Positions 17,584 through 25,267 of a DNA stretch of 64,000 bases are shown here, piece by piece. Position 1 is the first letter of the stretch, and each line of letters begins with the position of its first letter. Origin of the DNA: an uncultured Psychrobacter sp. GTDB taxonomy: Bacteria; Pseudomonadota; Gammaproteobacteria; Pseudomonadales; Moraxellaceae. Location: NCBI GenBank assembly GCA_947495055.1, contig CANLXO010000004.1:1-64000 (forward strand), in the 5' to 3' direction. The notes under the pieces were generated by a model. It made no database searches. It was not told the origin of the DNA and worked only from the letters and a program-made list of their open reading frames with translations. The translations under genes and the position numbers were made by a program.

Positions 17584-17612
17584 ATCATAGCTGTTATTGA
17601 GTATACGCTCAA
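17584..17612 (-). promoter_or_regulatory. Putative sigma-70 promoter of the DUF4331 operon
   Basis: On the minus strand TTGAGC and TATGAT are 17 bases apart, 86 bases before the DUF4331 start. The -35 element overlaps an imperfect palindrome (GAGCGTATACTC) that could be a regulator site. The rest of the 339-bp gap (17498-17836) is AT-rich and holds no gene, repeat or terminator that I can see. Confidence 0.5.
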
Positions 17613-17836
17613 AAAGTCTTAAATATTTGTATATCTATCGGGTTTATTACTACGTTCGTCAGGTATTACAAATACTTACATTTTGAAAGGTTTGCACTTT
17701 GACAAAAAAATAGCTTAGATAATCGTTTATTAAAATTTTTAATATAAACAAATATTTAGCGGCTTTATTTTGAATTGAGTGAAGGAAAATAGTGAAGTTA
17801 TGGACTGTTAACATTGAGTATTATATTAAAGGTCAA

Positions 17837-18667
17837 CTAAACCCCATAAATATTACTCTCAATATTGTGCTTCATATGCAGCAGTCGCGGAGCAATGTCT
17901 TGCTCAATCTTGGTACGGCTAAGCACAAAGCTTGGCGCGCCGCAGTTAAAGGTGAGTAGGCCCTCAGTGGGATGCATGATGGCCGTGGCCACAGCATTGA
18001 CCTCCTTTTGCCAATCGCCAAATGAAAAGCAATAGCCAAAGTTCTCAAAGTCTTTAAACGCTTGCTCTAGGCTCGACTTGATTTTTGACCAGTCTTTATC
18101 GTGCTTACTACGAATCGCATTCATAATAAAATCTTGTTCGGCGGATGGCATACTCGCTAAGCAAGCACGTCCCATCGCACTAGAGTGCATAGGCAAGTAC
18201 GACCCGACATTACGGCGCATGGTTGTGGTGCTAGAGCCTTGCACGACGTTTAGATACACCATCATCAGCCGATCGCGGGTTGCCATGGCAACGGCGCTGT
18301 CGGCGTACTCTGCTAGCTCCGCCATGTAAGGGGTGACAAGATTATTAATAGAGATATTTGCCATCATGGTATAACCAAAGCCCAACACGCCAGCTGCCAG
18401 TTGGTACTTGCTACTGGTAGTAGATTGCTTTAGATAGCCGAGTTTGACTAAGGTATAGGTAAGACGTGTAATTGTGCCCTTAGGCAGTCCCGTTAATTGG
18501 CTGAGCTCTTGATTGCCAAGCATGGGCTGCTGCGGGGTAAAACATCGTAGCAGCTCAAGCCCGCGAGCGAGTGCGGTGACAAACTGCCGATCGCTTTGAT
18601 CTTTCATCTCACTTATAGGCTCTAGCAGCTCAAGAGGTGCGCTGCTAGTCGTATCAAATAACGTCAT
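17837..18667 (-). CDS. IclR-family transcriptional regulator
   Basis: A 276-residue IclR protein: a winged helix-turn-helix at about residues 25-95 (FVTALARGLELLRCF, then LTGLPKGTITRLTYTLVKLG) and a C-terminal effector domain (LPMHSSAMGRACLA; FGDWQKEVNAVA). IclR proteins of the PcaR/PcaU/PobR branch control aromatic and dicarboxylate catabolism. The gene begins 24 bases after the acyl-CoA dehydrogenase stop on the same strand, so the two form an operon diverging from the hydratase-dehydrogenase-thiolase genes. It likely controls the divergent beta-oxidation promoters. Because the bhc operon has no regulator gene of its own in the window, and BHAC regulators elsewhere (BhcR) are IclR-type, control of bhc is also possible but unproven. 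Confidence 0.88.
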   Translation of the reverse strand: MTLFDTTSSAPLELLEPISEMKDQSDRQFVTALARGLELLRCFTPQQPMLGNQELSQLTGLPKGTITRLTYTLVKLGYLKQSTTSSKYQLAAGVLGFGYTMMANISINNLVTPYMAELAEYADSAVAMATRDRLMMVYLNVVQGSSTTTMRRNVGSYLPMHSSAMGRACLASMPSAEQDFIMNAIRSKHDKDWSKIKSSLEQAFKDFENFGYCFSFGDWQKEVNAVATAIMHPTEGLLTFNCGAPSFVLSRTKIEQDIAPRLLHMKHNIESNIYGV

Positions 18668-18691
18668 AGGGCATAGTATTCTTGGTTGAGG

Positions 18692-19846
18692 TTATTCGCT
18701 CACTTCTTTAATCATATTGCGAGCGATAATAATTTGCTGAATTTGCGTGGTGCCTTCGTACAGACGATACAGACGCACATCACGATAAAAACGCTCAATA
18801 CCGTAATCTGCAATGTAACCGGCGCCGCCATGAATCTGCACTGCGCGATCGGCTACGCGTCCACACATCTCAGTGGCAAACATCTTAGCACAGGAGGACT
18901 CAGTCACCACATCTTTACCTTCATCACGCAGGCGCGAGGCATCGAGTACCATAGATTTGGCCGCATAAATCTCAGCCTTTGAATCAGCAAGCATCGCTTG
19001 TATTAGCTGAAAACTGGCAATTGGTTGACCAAACTGTTTGCGATCGACAGCGTAGCGCAGCGCATCATCTAACATGCGAGAGGCCGCCGCAGTACTGGCC
19101 GCTGCAATATGCAAACGACCTTTATCCAGCACTTTCATCGCCGTCTTAAAGCCGACACCCTCGACGCCGCCGATCAAAGCACTTGCTGGCACCACGCAGT
19201 TATCAAAGATCACATCACAAGTATGCGCGCCTTTTTGTCCCATTTTTTTATCGATTTTACCTAAAGTGATGCCTGGGGTATCGCTTTCAACGATAAAGGC
19301 AGAGATGCCGCCCGCGCGTTTGTTCTCAGGATCGGTACGCGCCATAACGGTGAAGACACCGGCTTGTGGTGCGTTAGTAATATAGCGCTTAGTGCCGTTG
19401 ATGACATAAGTGTCGCCGTCTTTGATAGCGGTAGTGCGCAAGGAGGCAGCATCTGAGCCTGCTTCGGGTTCAGTCAGACAAAACGAGCCGATAATCTCGC
19501 CACTGGCAAGTTTGGGCAAATATTTTTGCTTTTGCTCTTCGGTACCGTCGATGACCAGACCTGAGGAGCCAATGCCGTTGTTGGTACCGATAAGCGAGCG
19601 AAACGCCGGAGAGGTGCGTCCCATCTCAAAAGCGACGATGACCTCTTCTTCCATCGTGAGTCCAAGACCGCCGTATTCTTCTGGTATGGTCAATCCAAAT
19701 AGACCCAGCTCGCGCATTTGACTGATGATCTCTTCTGGCAGGCGATCGTTTTCTGCGACCCAGTCTTCATTAGGTATGAGCTGATCGTTGACAAATTGAC
19801 GAACGGTATTGACGATATGGTCGAGGACTTCTTGATCTCTAATCAT
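18692..19846 (-). CDS. Acyl-CoA dehydrogenase
   Basis: A 384-residue FAD-dependent acyl-CoA dehydrogenase, which introduces the trans-2 double bond in beta-oxidation. I start it at the ATG at 19846, with AAGGAAG just upstream; the open frame extends 40 residues further into non-coding-looking sequence. Visible are EEYGGLGLT (about residue 55), the FAD/substrate motif CLTEPEAGSD (about 125), and near the C-terminus the region with the catalytic glutamate (LYEGTTQIQQ). The sequence fits short-, branched- or dicarboxyl-chain members; chain specificity cannot be read. It is co-directional with iclR and divergent from the other beta-oxidation genes. Confidence 0.88.
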   Translation of the reverse strand: MIRDQEVLDHIVNTVRQFVNDQLIPNEDWVAENDRLPEEIISQMRELGLFGLTIPEEYGGLGLTMEEEVIVAFEMGRTSPAFRSLIGTNNGIGSSGLVIDGTEEQKQKYLPKLASGEIIGSFCLTEPEAGSDAASLRTTAIKDGDTYVINGTKRYITNAPQAGVFTVMARTDPENKRAGGISAFIVESDTPGITLGKIDKKMGQKGAHTCDVIFDNCVVPASALIGGVEGVGFKTAMKVLDKGRLHIAAASTAAASRMLDDALRYAVDRKQFGQPIASFQLIQAMLADSKAEIYAAKSMVLDASRLRDEGKDVVTESSCAKMFATEMCGRVADRAVQIHGGAGYIADYGIERFYRDVRLYRLYEGTTQIQQIIIARNMIKEVSE

Positions 19847-19922
19847 GGGACTTCCTTGTCTGGTGTGACTGAATACGAAAATAGTTTGGATAAGTTTGAC
19901 GCTTATAACTAATAATATAAAA

Positions 19923-19975
19923 AACTGATAATACAAAAAACTGATAGTGCAAATAACCGATAGCACAAATAACGG
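19923..19975. promoter_or_regulatory. Three 16-bp direct repeats, candidate IclR operator
   Basis: In the 270-bp divergent region between the acyl-CoA dehydrogenase and enoyl-CoA hydratase genes, a unit of the form AACTGATAnnnCAAAn occurs three times head to tail (starts at 19923, 19939 and 19955), with a fourth partial copy (AACGG). PcaU and PobR, IclR-type regulators, are known to bind sites made of three repeated 10-bp sequences, so this is a natural candidate operator. Confidence 0.5.
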
Positions 19976-20040
19976 TTTTACATAAAGAGCTTGTATGAGC
20001 CAAATAGCATAATCTATACTAAAGCAGATTACAACAATTT

Positions 20041-20064
20041 CGGTTTTAAGAACCGCAGTGCGGT
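20041..20064. promoter_or_regulatory. Overlapping inverted repeats upstream of enoyl-CoA hydratase
   Basis: Two short palindromes overlap: CGGTT-TTAAG-AACCG and ACCGC-AGT-GCGGT. They lie 53-76 bases before the hydratase start, close to where the promoter should be. This could be a second regulator site or a small hairpin in the leader. Confidence 0.35.
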
Positions 20065-20116
20065 ATTTTAGTAGTATTGTATTAATATACGCAAGACAAC
20101 AAATAAGGATAGCATC

Positions 20117-20893
20117 ATGGAAGAGTCCATCATTACCTGTGAGACATTAGATAGTGGCGTAAGTGTAATAACCCTCAATCGTCCTAAAGTTCGCAACGCC
20201 CTAAACGCTGAGTTACGCGCGCAGATGGCAGAGATATTTATTCGATTAAATAATGACTCAAAGACCAAAGCTATCGTACTCACTGGCGGTGATAAAGTAT
20301 TCGCCGCGGGCGCGGATATCAATGACTTTTTGACTGCAAAGACAGTCGATGTTTATCTGCGTCATAGCGAACAGTACTGGGACGCGATTACCGATTGCCG
20401 TAAACCTATTATCGCCGCAGTTAATGGCTATGCGCTTGGCGGCGGCTGTGAGCTTGCGATGCATGCCGATATTATTGTCGCGGGCAAGTCGGCTAAGTTT
20501 GGACAGCCAGAGATTAAGATAGGTCTGATGCCAGGGGCAGGAGGTACGCAGCGATTGTTTCGCGTGCTTGGCAAGCATAAAGCTATGAAGCTCATCTTAA
20601 CGGGCGATATGATAAGCGCTGATCAGGCGGATCAAATGGGACTAGTGTCTGAAGTGGTGGACGATGAGGCGACTATTAAGCGCGCTGTAGAAATCGCTGA
20701 GCAGTTGGCAGGCTACTCGCCCATTGCTTTAACCCAAATCAAAGAAGTCGCCAACCTTGGGGTGGACATGCCATTGCAAGCGGCTCTAGCTTTAGAGCGT
20801 AAAGCCTTTCAAATTTTATTTGATACCGAAGATCAAAAAGAAGGCGCGAAAGCCTTTTTGGAAAAGCGCGATGCCAACTACAAAGGACAGTAG
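20117..20893 (+). CDS. Enoyl-CoA hydratase (PaaF-like)
   Basis: A 258-residue crotonase-fold enzyme that hydrates 2-enoyl-CoA to 3-hydroxyacyl-CoA. The oxyanion-hole region is seen in FAAGADINDF (about residue 61), and both catalytic glutamates are present: GYALGGGCELAM (about 103-114) and FGQPEIKIGLMPGAGGTQRL (about 127-146). The second block is close to PaaF of phenylacetate degradation as I recall it, which also acts on dicarboxyl-type enoyl-CoAs. AAGGA lies 7 bases before the start. First gene of a three-gene beta-oxidation operon. Confidence 0.88.
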   Translation: MEESIITCETLDSGVSVITLNRPKVRNALNAELRAQMAEIFIRLNNDSKTKAIVLTGGDKVFAAGADINDFLTAKTVDVYLRHSEQYWDAITDCRKPIIAAVNGYALGGGCELAMHADIIVAGKSAKFGQPEIKIGLMPGAGGTQRLFRVLGKHKAMKLILTGDMISADQADQMGLVSEVVDDEATIKRAVEIAEQLAGYSPIALTQIKEVANLGVDMPLQAALALERKAFQILFDTEDQKEGAKAFLEKRDANYKGQ

Positions 20894-20938
20894 TCGTTGA
20901 AGGGATTAAGACACCACTAAATCATATAAAGGAATACT

Positions 20939-22540
20939 ATGACTATCATATCATCAGATATGCAATCATTAGCCATTATTGGCACGGGCATCATGGGTAT
21001 GGGTATTGCCCAAATCGCAGCGCAAGCGGGCATTAACGTATTGTTATTTGATGCCAAAGCAGGAGCCGCTGAGCAAGGACGTCAAGCGCTTCAAGCGACG
21101 CTTGAAAAACTTGCGGCTAAGGGGAAGTTTACTGATGAGCAATTGCAAGCGACTCTATCAAACTTAACCGTGATTGAGGATATCGCACAAATTGCTGAAG
21201 TAGATATTGTTGTTGAGGCCATTATTGAAAATTTAGAGATAAAACAGCAGCTGTTTAAGCAATTAGACAGCCTTGTTCCTACCGACACCATTTTAGCAAC
21301 CAATACCTCATCGCTATCAGTGACCGCCATTGCCTCGGCTTGCCAGCATCCAGAGCGGGTAGCAGGGTTTCACTTCTTTAATCCTGTGCCGCTAATGAAA
21401 ATCGTTGAGGTGATTCCGGGCATCTCTACCGACCATTGTGTTGTAGAGACACTGACCAGTTTAGCCAAACGCATGGGACATTTAGGTGTCGTGGCGAAGG
21501 ATACGCCAGGGTTTATCGTCAACCATGGTGGTAGAGCTTTTGGTACAGAGGCGCTAAAAATACTAGGCGAGGACGTTGCCAGTCTTGAGCAGATTGATCG
21601 TATTTTGCGCGATGGCGCAGGCTTTCGTATGGGACCGTTTGAGCTGATGGATCTGACAGGCGTCGATGTCTCGCATCCCGTCATGGAGTCGATTTATAAT
21701 CAATATTACTTTGAGCCTCGCTATCGCCCGCATCCATTAACCCGGCAAATGCTAGAGGGTAACAAGCTTGGTCGTAAAGTGGGCGAAGGTTTTTATCACT
21801 ACACAGATGGTAAAAAGCAAGATGGTGAAAAGCAAGATGGTAAAAAGATGACAGCAGATACCGCTCAAGAGCCTTTTTCTAACGCTGTATCTGACAAAGC
21901 CGTTAATTCAGTTTGGATTGGCGCGGATTTAGCGGCAGATAAACAACAGCTGGTTGATTACCTAAACGCTAATGACATCACTATCGACGATAACGATACC
22001 CCAAACCCTAGCAGTTTGGTATTACTAGCAATTTATGGCGAAGATACCACCAATGCCGCTATGCGCTATCAAATTGATCCTAAGCAAGCGGTTGCTATCG
22101 ATATGCTAACGGACTTATCCAAGCATCGCACCCTGATGCCAAGTATCGTTACAGAGGACAAATTTGTCACGCAGGCTGATACCTTATTCGGTAAAAGCTT
22201 AAATAATAATTTGAATGAAGGCTCAGATGGTGCTTCGCTAATTAAAGAAAGCACGGGCTTTGTGGCGCAGCGAGTTATGGCGATGGTGATTAATTTGGGC
22301 TGTGATATGGCGCAGCAAGGCATAGCGACGCCTGAGGATATCGACAATGCCGTCAAGCTTGGCTTGGGATATCCGTTCGGTCCTATCTCGTGGGGTGACG
22401 CGCTTGGTGCTGAGCGTATTTTACTTATCTTGGAGCGTATTTATGCTCTAACAGGTGATTCGCGTTACCGTCCTAGTCCGTGGTTACAGCGCCGTGCTAA
22501 GCTTAGTATTTCGCTGTTTACGCAGCAGAGTAATTTTTAA
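20939..22540 (+). CDS. 3-Hydroxyacyl-CoA dehydrogenase (PaaH-like)
   Basis: A 533-residue NAD-dependent dehydrogenase of the two-C-domain type (PaaH-like, usually about 500 residues). The Rossmann motif GTGIMGMGIAQ is at about residue 16; then come the dimer/active-site region ASACQHPERVAGFHFFNPVP (catalytic histidine, about 145), TPGFIVNHGGR (about 188), and the second C-domain (STGFVAQRVMAM, then DNAVKLGLGYPFGPISWGD). Between the two C-domains (about residues 290-325) is a hydrophilic linker expanded by a 15-bp tandem repeat (DGKKQDGEKQDGKKM). It lies 45 bases after the hydratase gene with AAGGA before the ATG. It oxidises 3-hydroxyacyl-CoA, probably a 3-hydroxyadipyl-type substrate. Confidence 0.88.
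   Translation: MTIISSDMQSLAIIGTGIMGMGIAQIAAQAGINVLLFDAKAGAAEQGRQALQATLEKLAAKGKFTDEQLQATLSNLTVIEDIAQIAEVDIVVEAIIENLEIKQQLFKQLDSLVPTDTILATNTSSLSVTAIASACQHPERVAGFHFFNPVPLMKIVEVIPGISTDHCVVETLTSLAKRMGHLGVVAKDTPGFIVNHGGRAFGTEALKILGEDVASLEQIDRILRDGAGFRMGPFELMDLTGVDVSHPVMESIYNQYYFEPRYRPHPLTRQMLEGNKLGRKVGEGFYHYTDGKKQDGEKQDGKKMTADTAQEPFSNAVSDKAVNSVWIGADLAADKQQLVDYLNANDITIDDNDTPNPSSLVLLAIYGEDTTNAAMRYQIDPKQAVAIDMLTDLSKHRTLMPSIVTEDKFVTQADTLFGKSLNNNLNEGSDGASLIKESTGFVAQRVMAMVINLGCDMAQQGIATPEDIDNAVKLGLGYPFGPISWGDALGAERILLILERIYALTGDSRYRPSPWLQRRAKLSISLFTQQSNF
21806..21850 (+). repeat. 15-bp coding tandem repeat, three copies
   Basis: GATGGTAAAAAGCAA occurs three times in tandem with single-base differences, encoding DGKKQ, DGEKQ and DGKKM inside the linker of the hydroxyacyl-CoA dehydrogenase. 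A multiple of three keeps the frame, so copy number could vary between strains without breaking the enzyme. Confidence 0.85.
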
Positions 22541-22629
22541 TGGCAAGTCTTTAATGCTAAAAGCTAAAGCAGTTTGATGAACTCTATATCTCAATCGAAG
22601 CAACTCTTAAAACACAACAAGGAATAGTG

Positions 22630-23832
22630 ATGTTAGACGCCTATATTTATGATGGCTTAAGAAGCCCTTTTGGTCGCCATGGCGGCGCATTAGCCACCGT
22701 ACGTCCTGATGATATGATTGCGGCAGTGATCAAAGCTTTGGTTGAAAAGCACCAATTGCCCAGCGATATCTTTGATGAAGTGCTCATCGGCAATACCAAC
22801 CAAGCGGGTGAAGACTCACGCAACATCGCACGCAATGCCGCATTACTAGCGGGACTAGATGTCACCACGCCCGGTCAAACCGTCAATCGTCTATGCGCGT
22901 CAGGGCTATCTACTGTCATTGATGCTGCTCGTAGTATCACTTGTAACGAGGGGGATATATTTTTAGCAGGTGGCGTTGAGTCCATGACCCGCGCGCCCTT
23001 TGTCTTTGCCAAGACCGAGCAGCCTTTTAGTCGTGACTTTAAAGTATTTGATACCACTATTGGTAGCCGATTTCCTAATCCTGTTTTAACTAAAGAATTT
23101 GGCAGCGACAGCATGCCGCAAACGGGTGATAATGTCGCGCGCAAATACAATATCAGCCGTGAAGAAGCAGATAAATTCGCAGCCGCCTCGCAAGCGAAAT
23201 ATCAAACCGCCAAACAAGCTAGTTTCTTTGATGAGGAAATAACGCCAATCACAGTATCGCAAGGTAAAAAATTACCAGACAAAGCGATAACGGAAGATGA
23301 GCATCCTCGCGCTAGCTCTACGGTAGAAGCACTGCAAAAGCTAAAGCCGTTGAATGAGAATGGCGTGGTCACAGCAGGTAACGCGTCCGGTATTAACGAT
23401 GGCGCAGCGGCGCTGATTATTGGCTCAAAACAAGCAGAAGAAAAACTAGGCTTTAAACCTATTGCTAAGATTTTATCCTCTGGCACGATGGGCGTTGAGC
23501 CAAATATTATGGGCGTGGGTCCTGTTGAGGCGATAAAGCTAGCACTCAAACGCGCTGACTTGACTCTTGATGATATGTCCATCATTGAGATTAATGAAGC
23601 CTTTGCCTCGCAAGTACTAGGCTGCCTAAAGGGTTTGGATATCGACTTTGATGACAAGCGCGTTAATCCAAATGGCGGGGCGATTGCAGTCGGGCATCCG
23701 CTTGGTGCGTCAGGTGCTCGCATAGCCTTAAGTACGGCGCGCGAGCTACAGCGCACGGGCGGACAATACGCGGTAGTTAGCTTATGCATTGGTATCGGGC
23801 AAGGGCTGGCTATGGTGATAGAGCGGGTGTGA
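22630..23832 (+). CDS. Thiolase, 3-oxoadipyl-CoA thiolase-like (PcaF/PaaJ type)
   Basis: A 400-residue thiolase that cleaves 3-oxoacyl-CoA with CoA to release acetyl-CoA. The ATG at 22630 has AAGGA 6 bases upstream. The acyl-accepting cysteine is in NRLCASGLS (about residue 90), the histidine in GHPLGASGAR (about 355) and the second cysteine in SLCIGIGQG (about 385). The N-terminus RSPFGRHGGALATVRPDD and the CIGIGQG ending are typical of the PcaF/PaaJ branch acting on 3-oxoadipyl-CoA, giving acetyl-CoA and succinyl-CoA, although fatty-acid thiolases are related. Last gene of the operon; no CoA-ligase or CoA-transferase gene is nearby to activate the substrate. Confidence 0.85.
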   Translation: MLDAYIYDGLRSPFGRHGGALATVRPDDMIAAVIKALVEKHQLPSDIFDEVLIGNTNQAGEDSRNIARNAALLAGLDVTTPGQTVNRLCASGLSTVIDAARSITCNEGDIFLAGGVESMTRAPFVFAKTEQPFSRDFKVFDTTIGSRFPNPVLTKEFGSDSMPQTGDNVARKYNISREEADKFAAASQAKYQTAKQASFFDEEITPITVSQGKKLPDKAITEDEHPRASSTVEALQKLKPLNENGVVTAGNASGINDGAAALIIGSKQAEEKLGFKPIAKILSSGTMGVEPNIMGVGPVEAIKLALKRADLTLDDMSIIEINEAFASQVLGCLKGLDIDFDDKRVNPNGGAIAVGHPLGASGARIALSTARELQRTGGQYAVVSLCIGIGQGLAMVIERV

Positions 23833-24035
23833 GCGGTTAGATAGTATTTGGTTCATACTCAATATATTTTAAAATAACGCGCAGTCAGTTGCGATAGTTA
23901 ATAATGTAAACTAGAAGGAGAATGTCAGCTTTGTAAAGACAAAGTCTATTCGAAATAGTACAGATTAAACAGTAGAGGCATTGATAATAGTCTGTCACAG
24001 CTGCACGCAAAGCATGTTGGTCGGGTTTAGTTAAG

Positions 24036-24080
24036 CAAAAATAGAACCGCCAAATAAGCTCATGATTTGGCGGTTCTAAA
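24036..24080 (-). terminator. Terminator of the bhc operon
   Basis: On the minus strand the stem AGAACCGCCAAAT / ATTTGGCGGTTCT is followed by TTTTT. It lies 25 bases beyond the bhcD stop. The remainder of the 269-bp gap to the thiolase gene shows nothing else. Confidence 0.85.
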
Positions 24081-24101
24081 ATATAATGGCTAGTTTTCTG
24101 A

Positions 24102-25118
24102 TTATAACGAGATTTGTTGGGCTTCGCCTTTTTCAAGTGCAAGCTTAGCAGCAGCAGAAGCAACTGCTAAATCTTGCAGGCCAACACCAGTACCATCAAA
24201 CAAGGTAATCTCATCATCATTGCTACGACCTGCATGTTCACTGTTGATGACGTCACCAAGCGTAGTGATATCACTTTCTTTGATAGCACCAGACTTAATC
24301 GCATGCTGAGCCTCACCAAGGCTAATCGATTGTGCGATCTCATCAGTAAATACGGTAGCGGCGGCGATCAAGGCAGGATCGACTTCTTGTTTTCCGACCG
24401 TATCAGTACCCATACAGGCGATATGTGTACCAGATTTGATCCACTCTTTCATAAGCAGCGGCTCAAACGCTGAGGTAATCGTGATGATCACATCAGCTTG
24501 CTTGCAAAGCTCTTCGCGCTCCACTGATTTAAACGGTACGCCTATCTCTTCAGCGACGGCTTGTAGGTTTTTAAGACGATCTTTATTCTTATTCCAAGCC
24601 ACTACCTTTTCAAAATTGCGTTGCTCAAGAGCAGCACGCAGCTGAAAAGTAGACTGATGACCGGCGCCGATCATACCTAATACTTTGCTATCTGTGCGCG
24701 CTAAATGAGCAATCGATACGGCAGAGGCGGCCGCTGTACGTACCGCCGTTAGATAGTTACCGCCAACGAGGGCGCGCAACTTACCATTATCTGGATTGAA
24801 TAAGAAAATCGTTGACTGATGATTGGTCAAGCCTTTAGCGGCATTGCCTGGCCAATAACCACCTGATTTTAAACCTAGTGATTTACCAGCACGGTCAAAG
24901 CCAGATTTAAAGCCATATAATGCATCAGCATAGCCAATTGCTTCACGAATCACAGGGAAGTTATACGCATCCCCTCGTGACATTGCCGCGAATACGTTTT
25001 CGACTGCCTCAAAAGCAGACGGACGATCGATAACAGACTTACAAGCCTCTTCTGAGACGATTACCAAACCTTCGTTATTATTAGCTGCTTTATGGTCAGT
25101 ATTATTTGCTTCACTCAT
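24102..25118 (-). CDS. bhcD: Iminosuccinate reductase of the beta-hydroxyaspartate cycle
   Basis: A 338-residue protein of the ornithine cyclodeaminase/mu-crystallin family, which in this cycle reduces iminosuccinate to L-aspartate with NAD(P)H. The Rossmann motif is MIGAGHQS (about residue 152). The substrate-side segment GLKSGGYWPGN (about 82) with NHQSTIFLF matches what I recall of BhcD rather than true cyclodeaminases. The near C-terminal LFDGTGVGLQDLAVA is the family's closing motif. AAGGA precedes the ATG at 25118. It is the fourth and last gene of the bhc set, separated from bhcC by 149 bases containing a strong hairpin. Identity rests mainly on its company with A, B and C; an ordinary cyclodeaminase is the alternative. 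Confidence 0.85.
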   Translation of the reverse strand: MSEANNTDHKAANNNEGLVIVSEEACKSVIDRPSAFEAVENVFAAMSRGDAYNFPVIREAIGYADALYGFKSGFDRAGKSLGLKSGGYWPGNAAKGLTNHQSTIFLFNPDNGKLRALVGGNYLTAVRTAAASAVSIAHLARTDSKVLGMIGAGHQSTFQLRAALEQRNFEKVVAWNKNKDRLKNLQAVAEEIGVPFKSVEREELCKQADVIITITSAFEPLLMKEWIKSGTHIACMGTDTVGKQEVDPALIAAATVFTDEIAQSISLGEAQHAIKSGAIKESDITTLGDVINSEHAGRSNDDEITLFDGTGVGLQDLAVASAAAKLALEKGEAQQISL

Positions 25119-25164
25119 TACAAATTCCTTTTATGATGTATATACAAGATATAGTTAATAATAA

Positions 25165-25195
25165 GGGCTGCTGTAGGCCAAAGCTACAACAGCCC
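25165..25195 (-). terminator. Hairpin between bhcC and bhcD
   Basis: A 12-bp stem (GGGCTGTTGTAG / CTACAGCAGCCC in the minus-strand sense, one G-T pair) followed by TTATTATT. Lying inside the operon, it could partly terminate transcription or protect the bhcABC mRNA, setting bhcD lower than the rest. The opposite strand has a TTTT run, so it can also stop antisense transcription. Confidence 0.6.
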
Positions 25196-25267
25196 CTTTT
25201 AGATCAAACTAATCCAAATATGTTAGCCGCTTTGACGGTTTAAACTTACCCGTCTTTGTGTTAAAAA

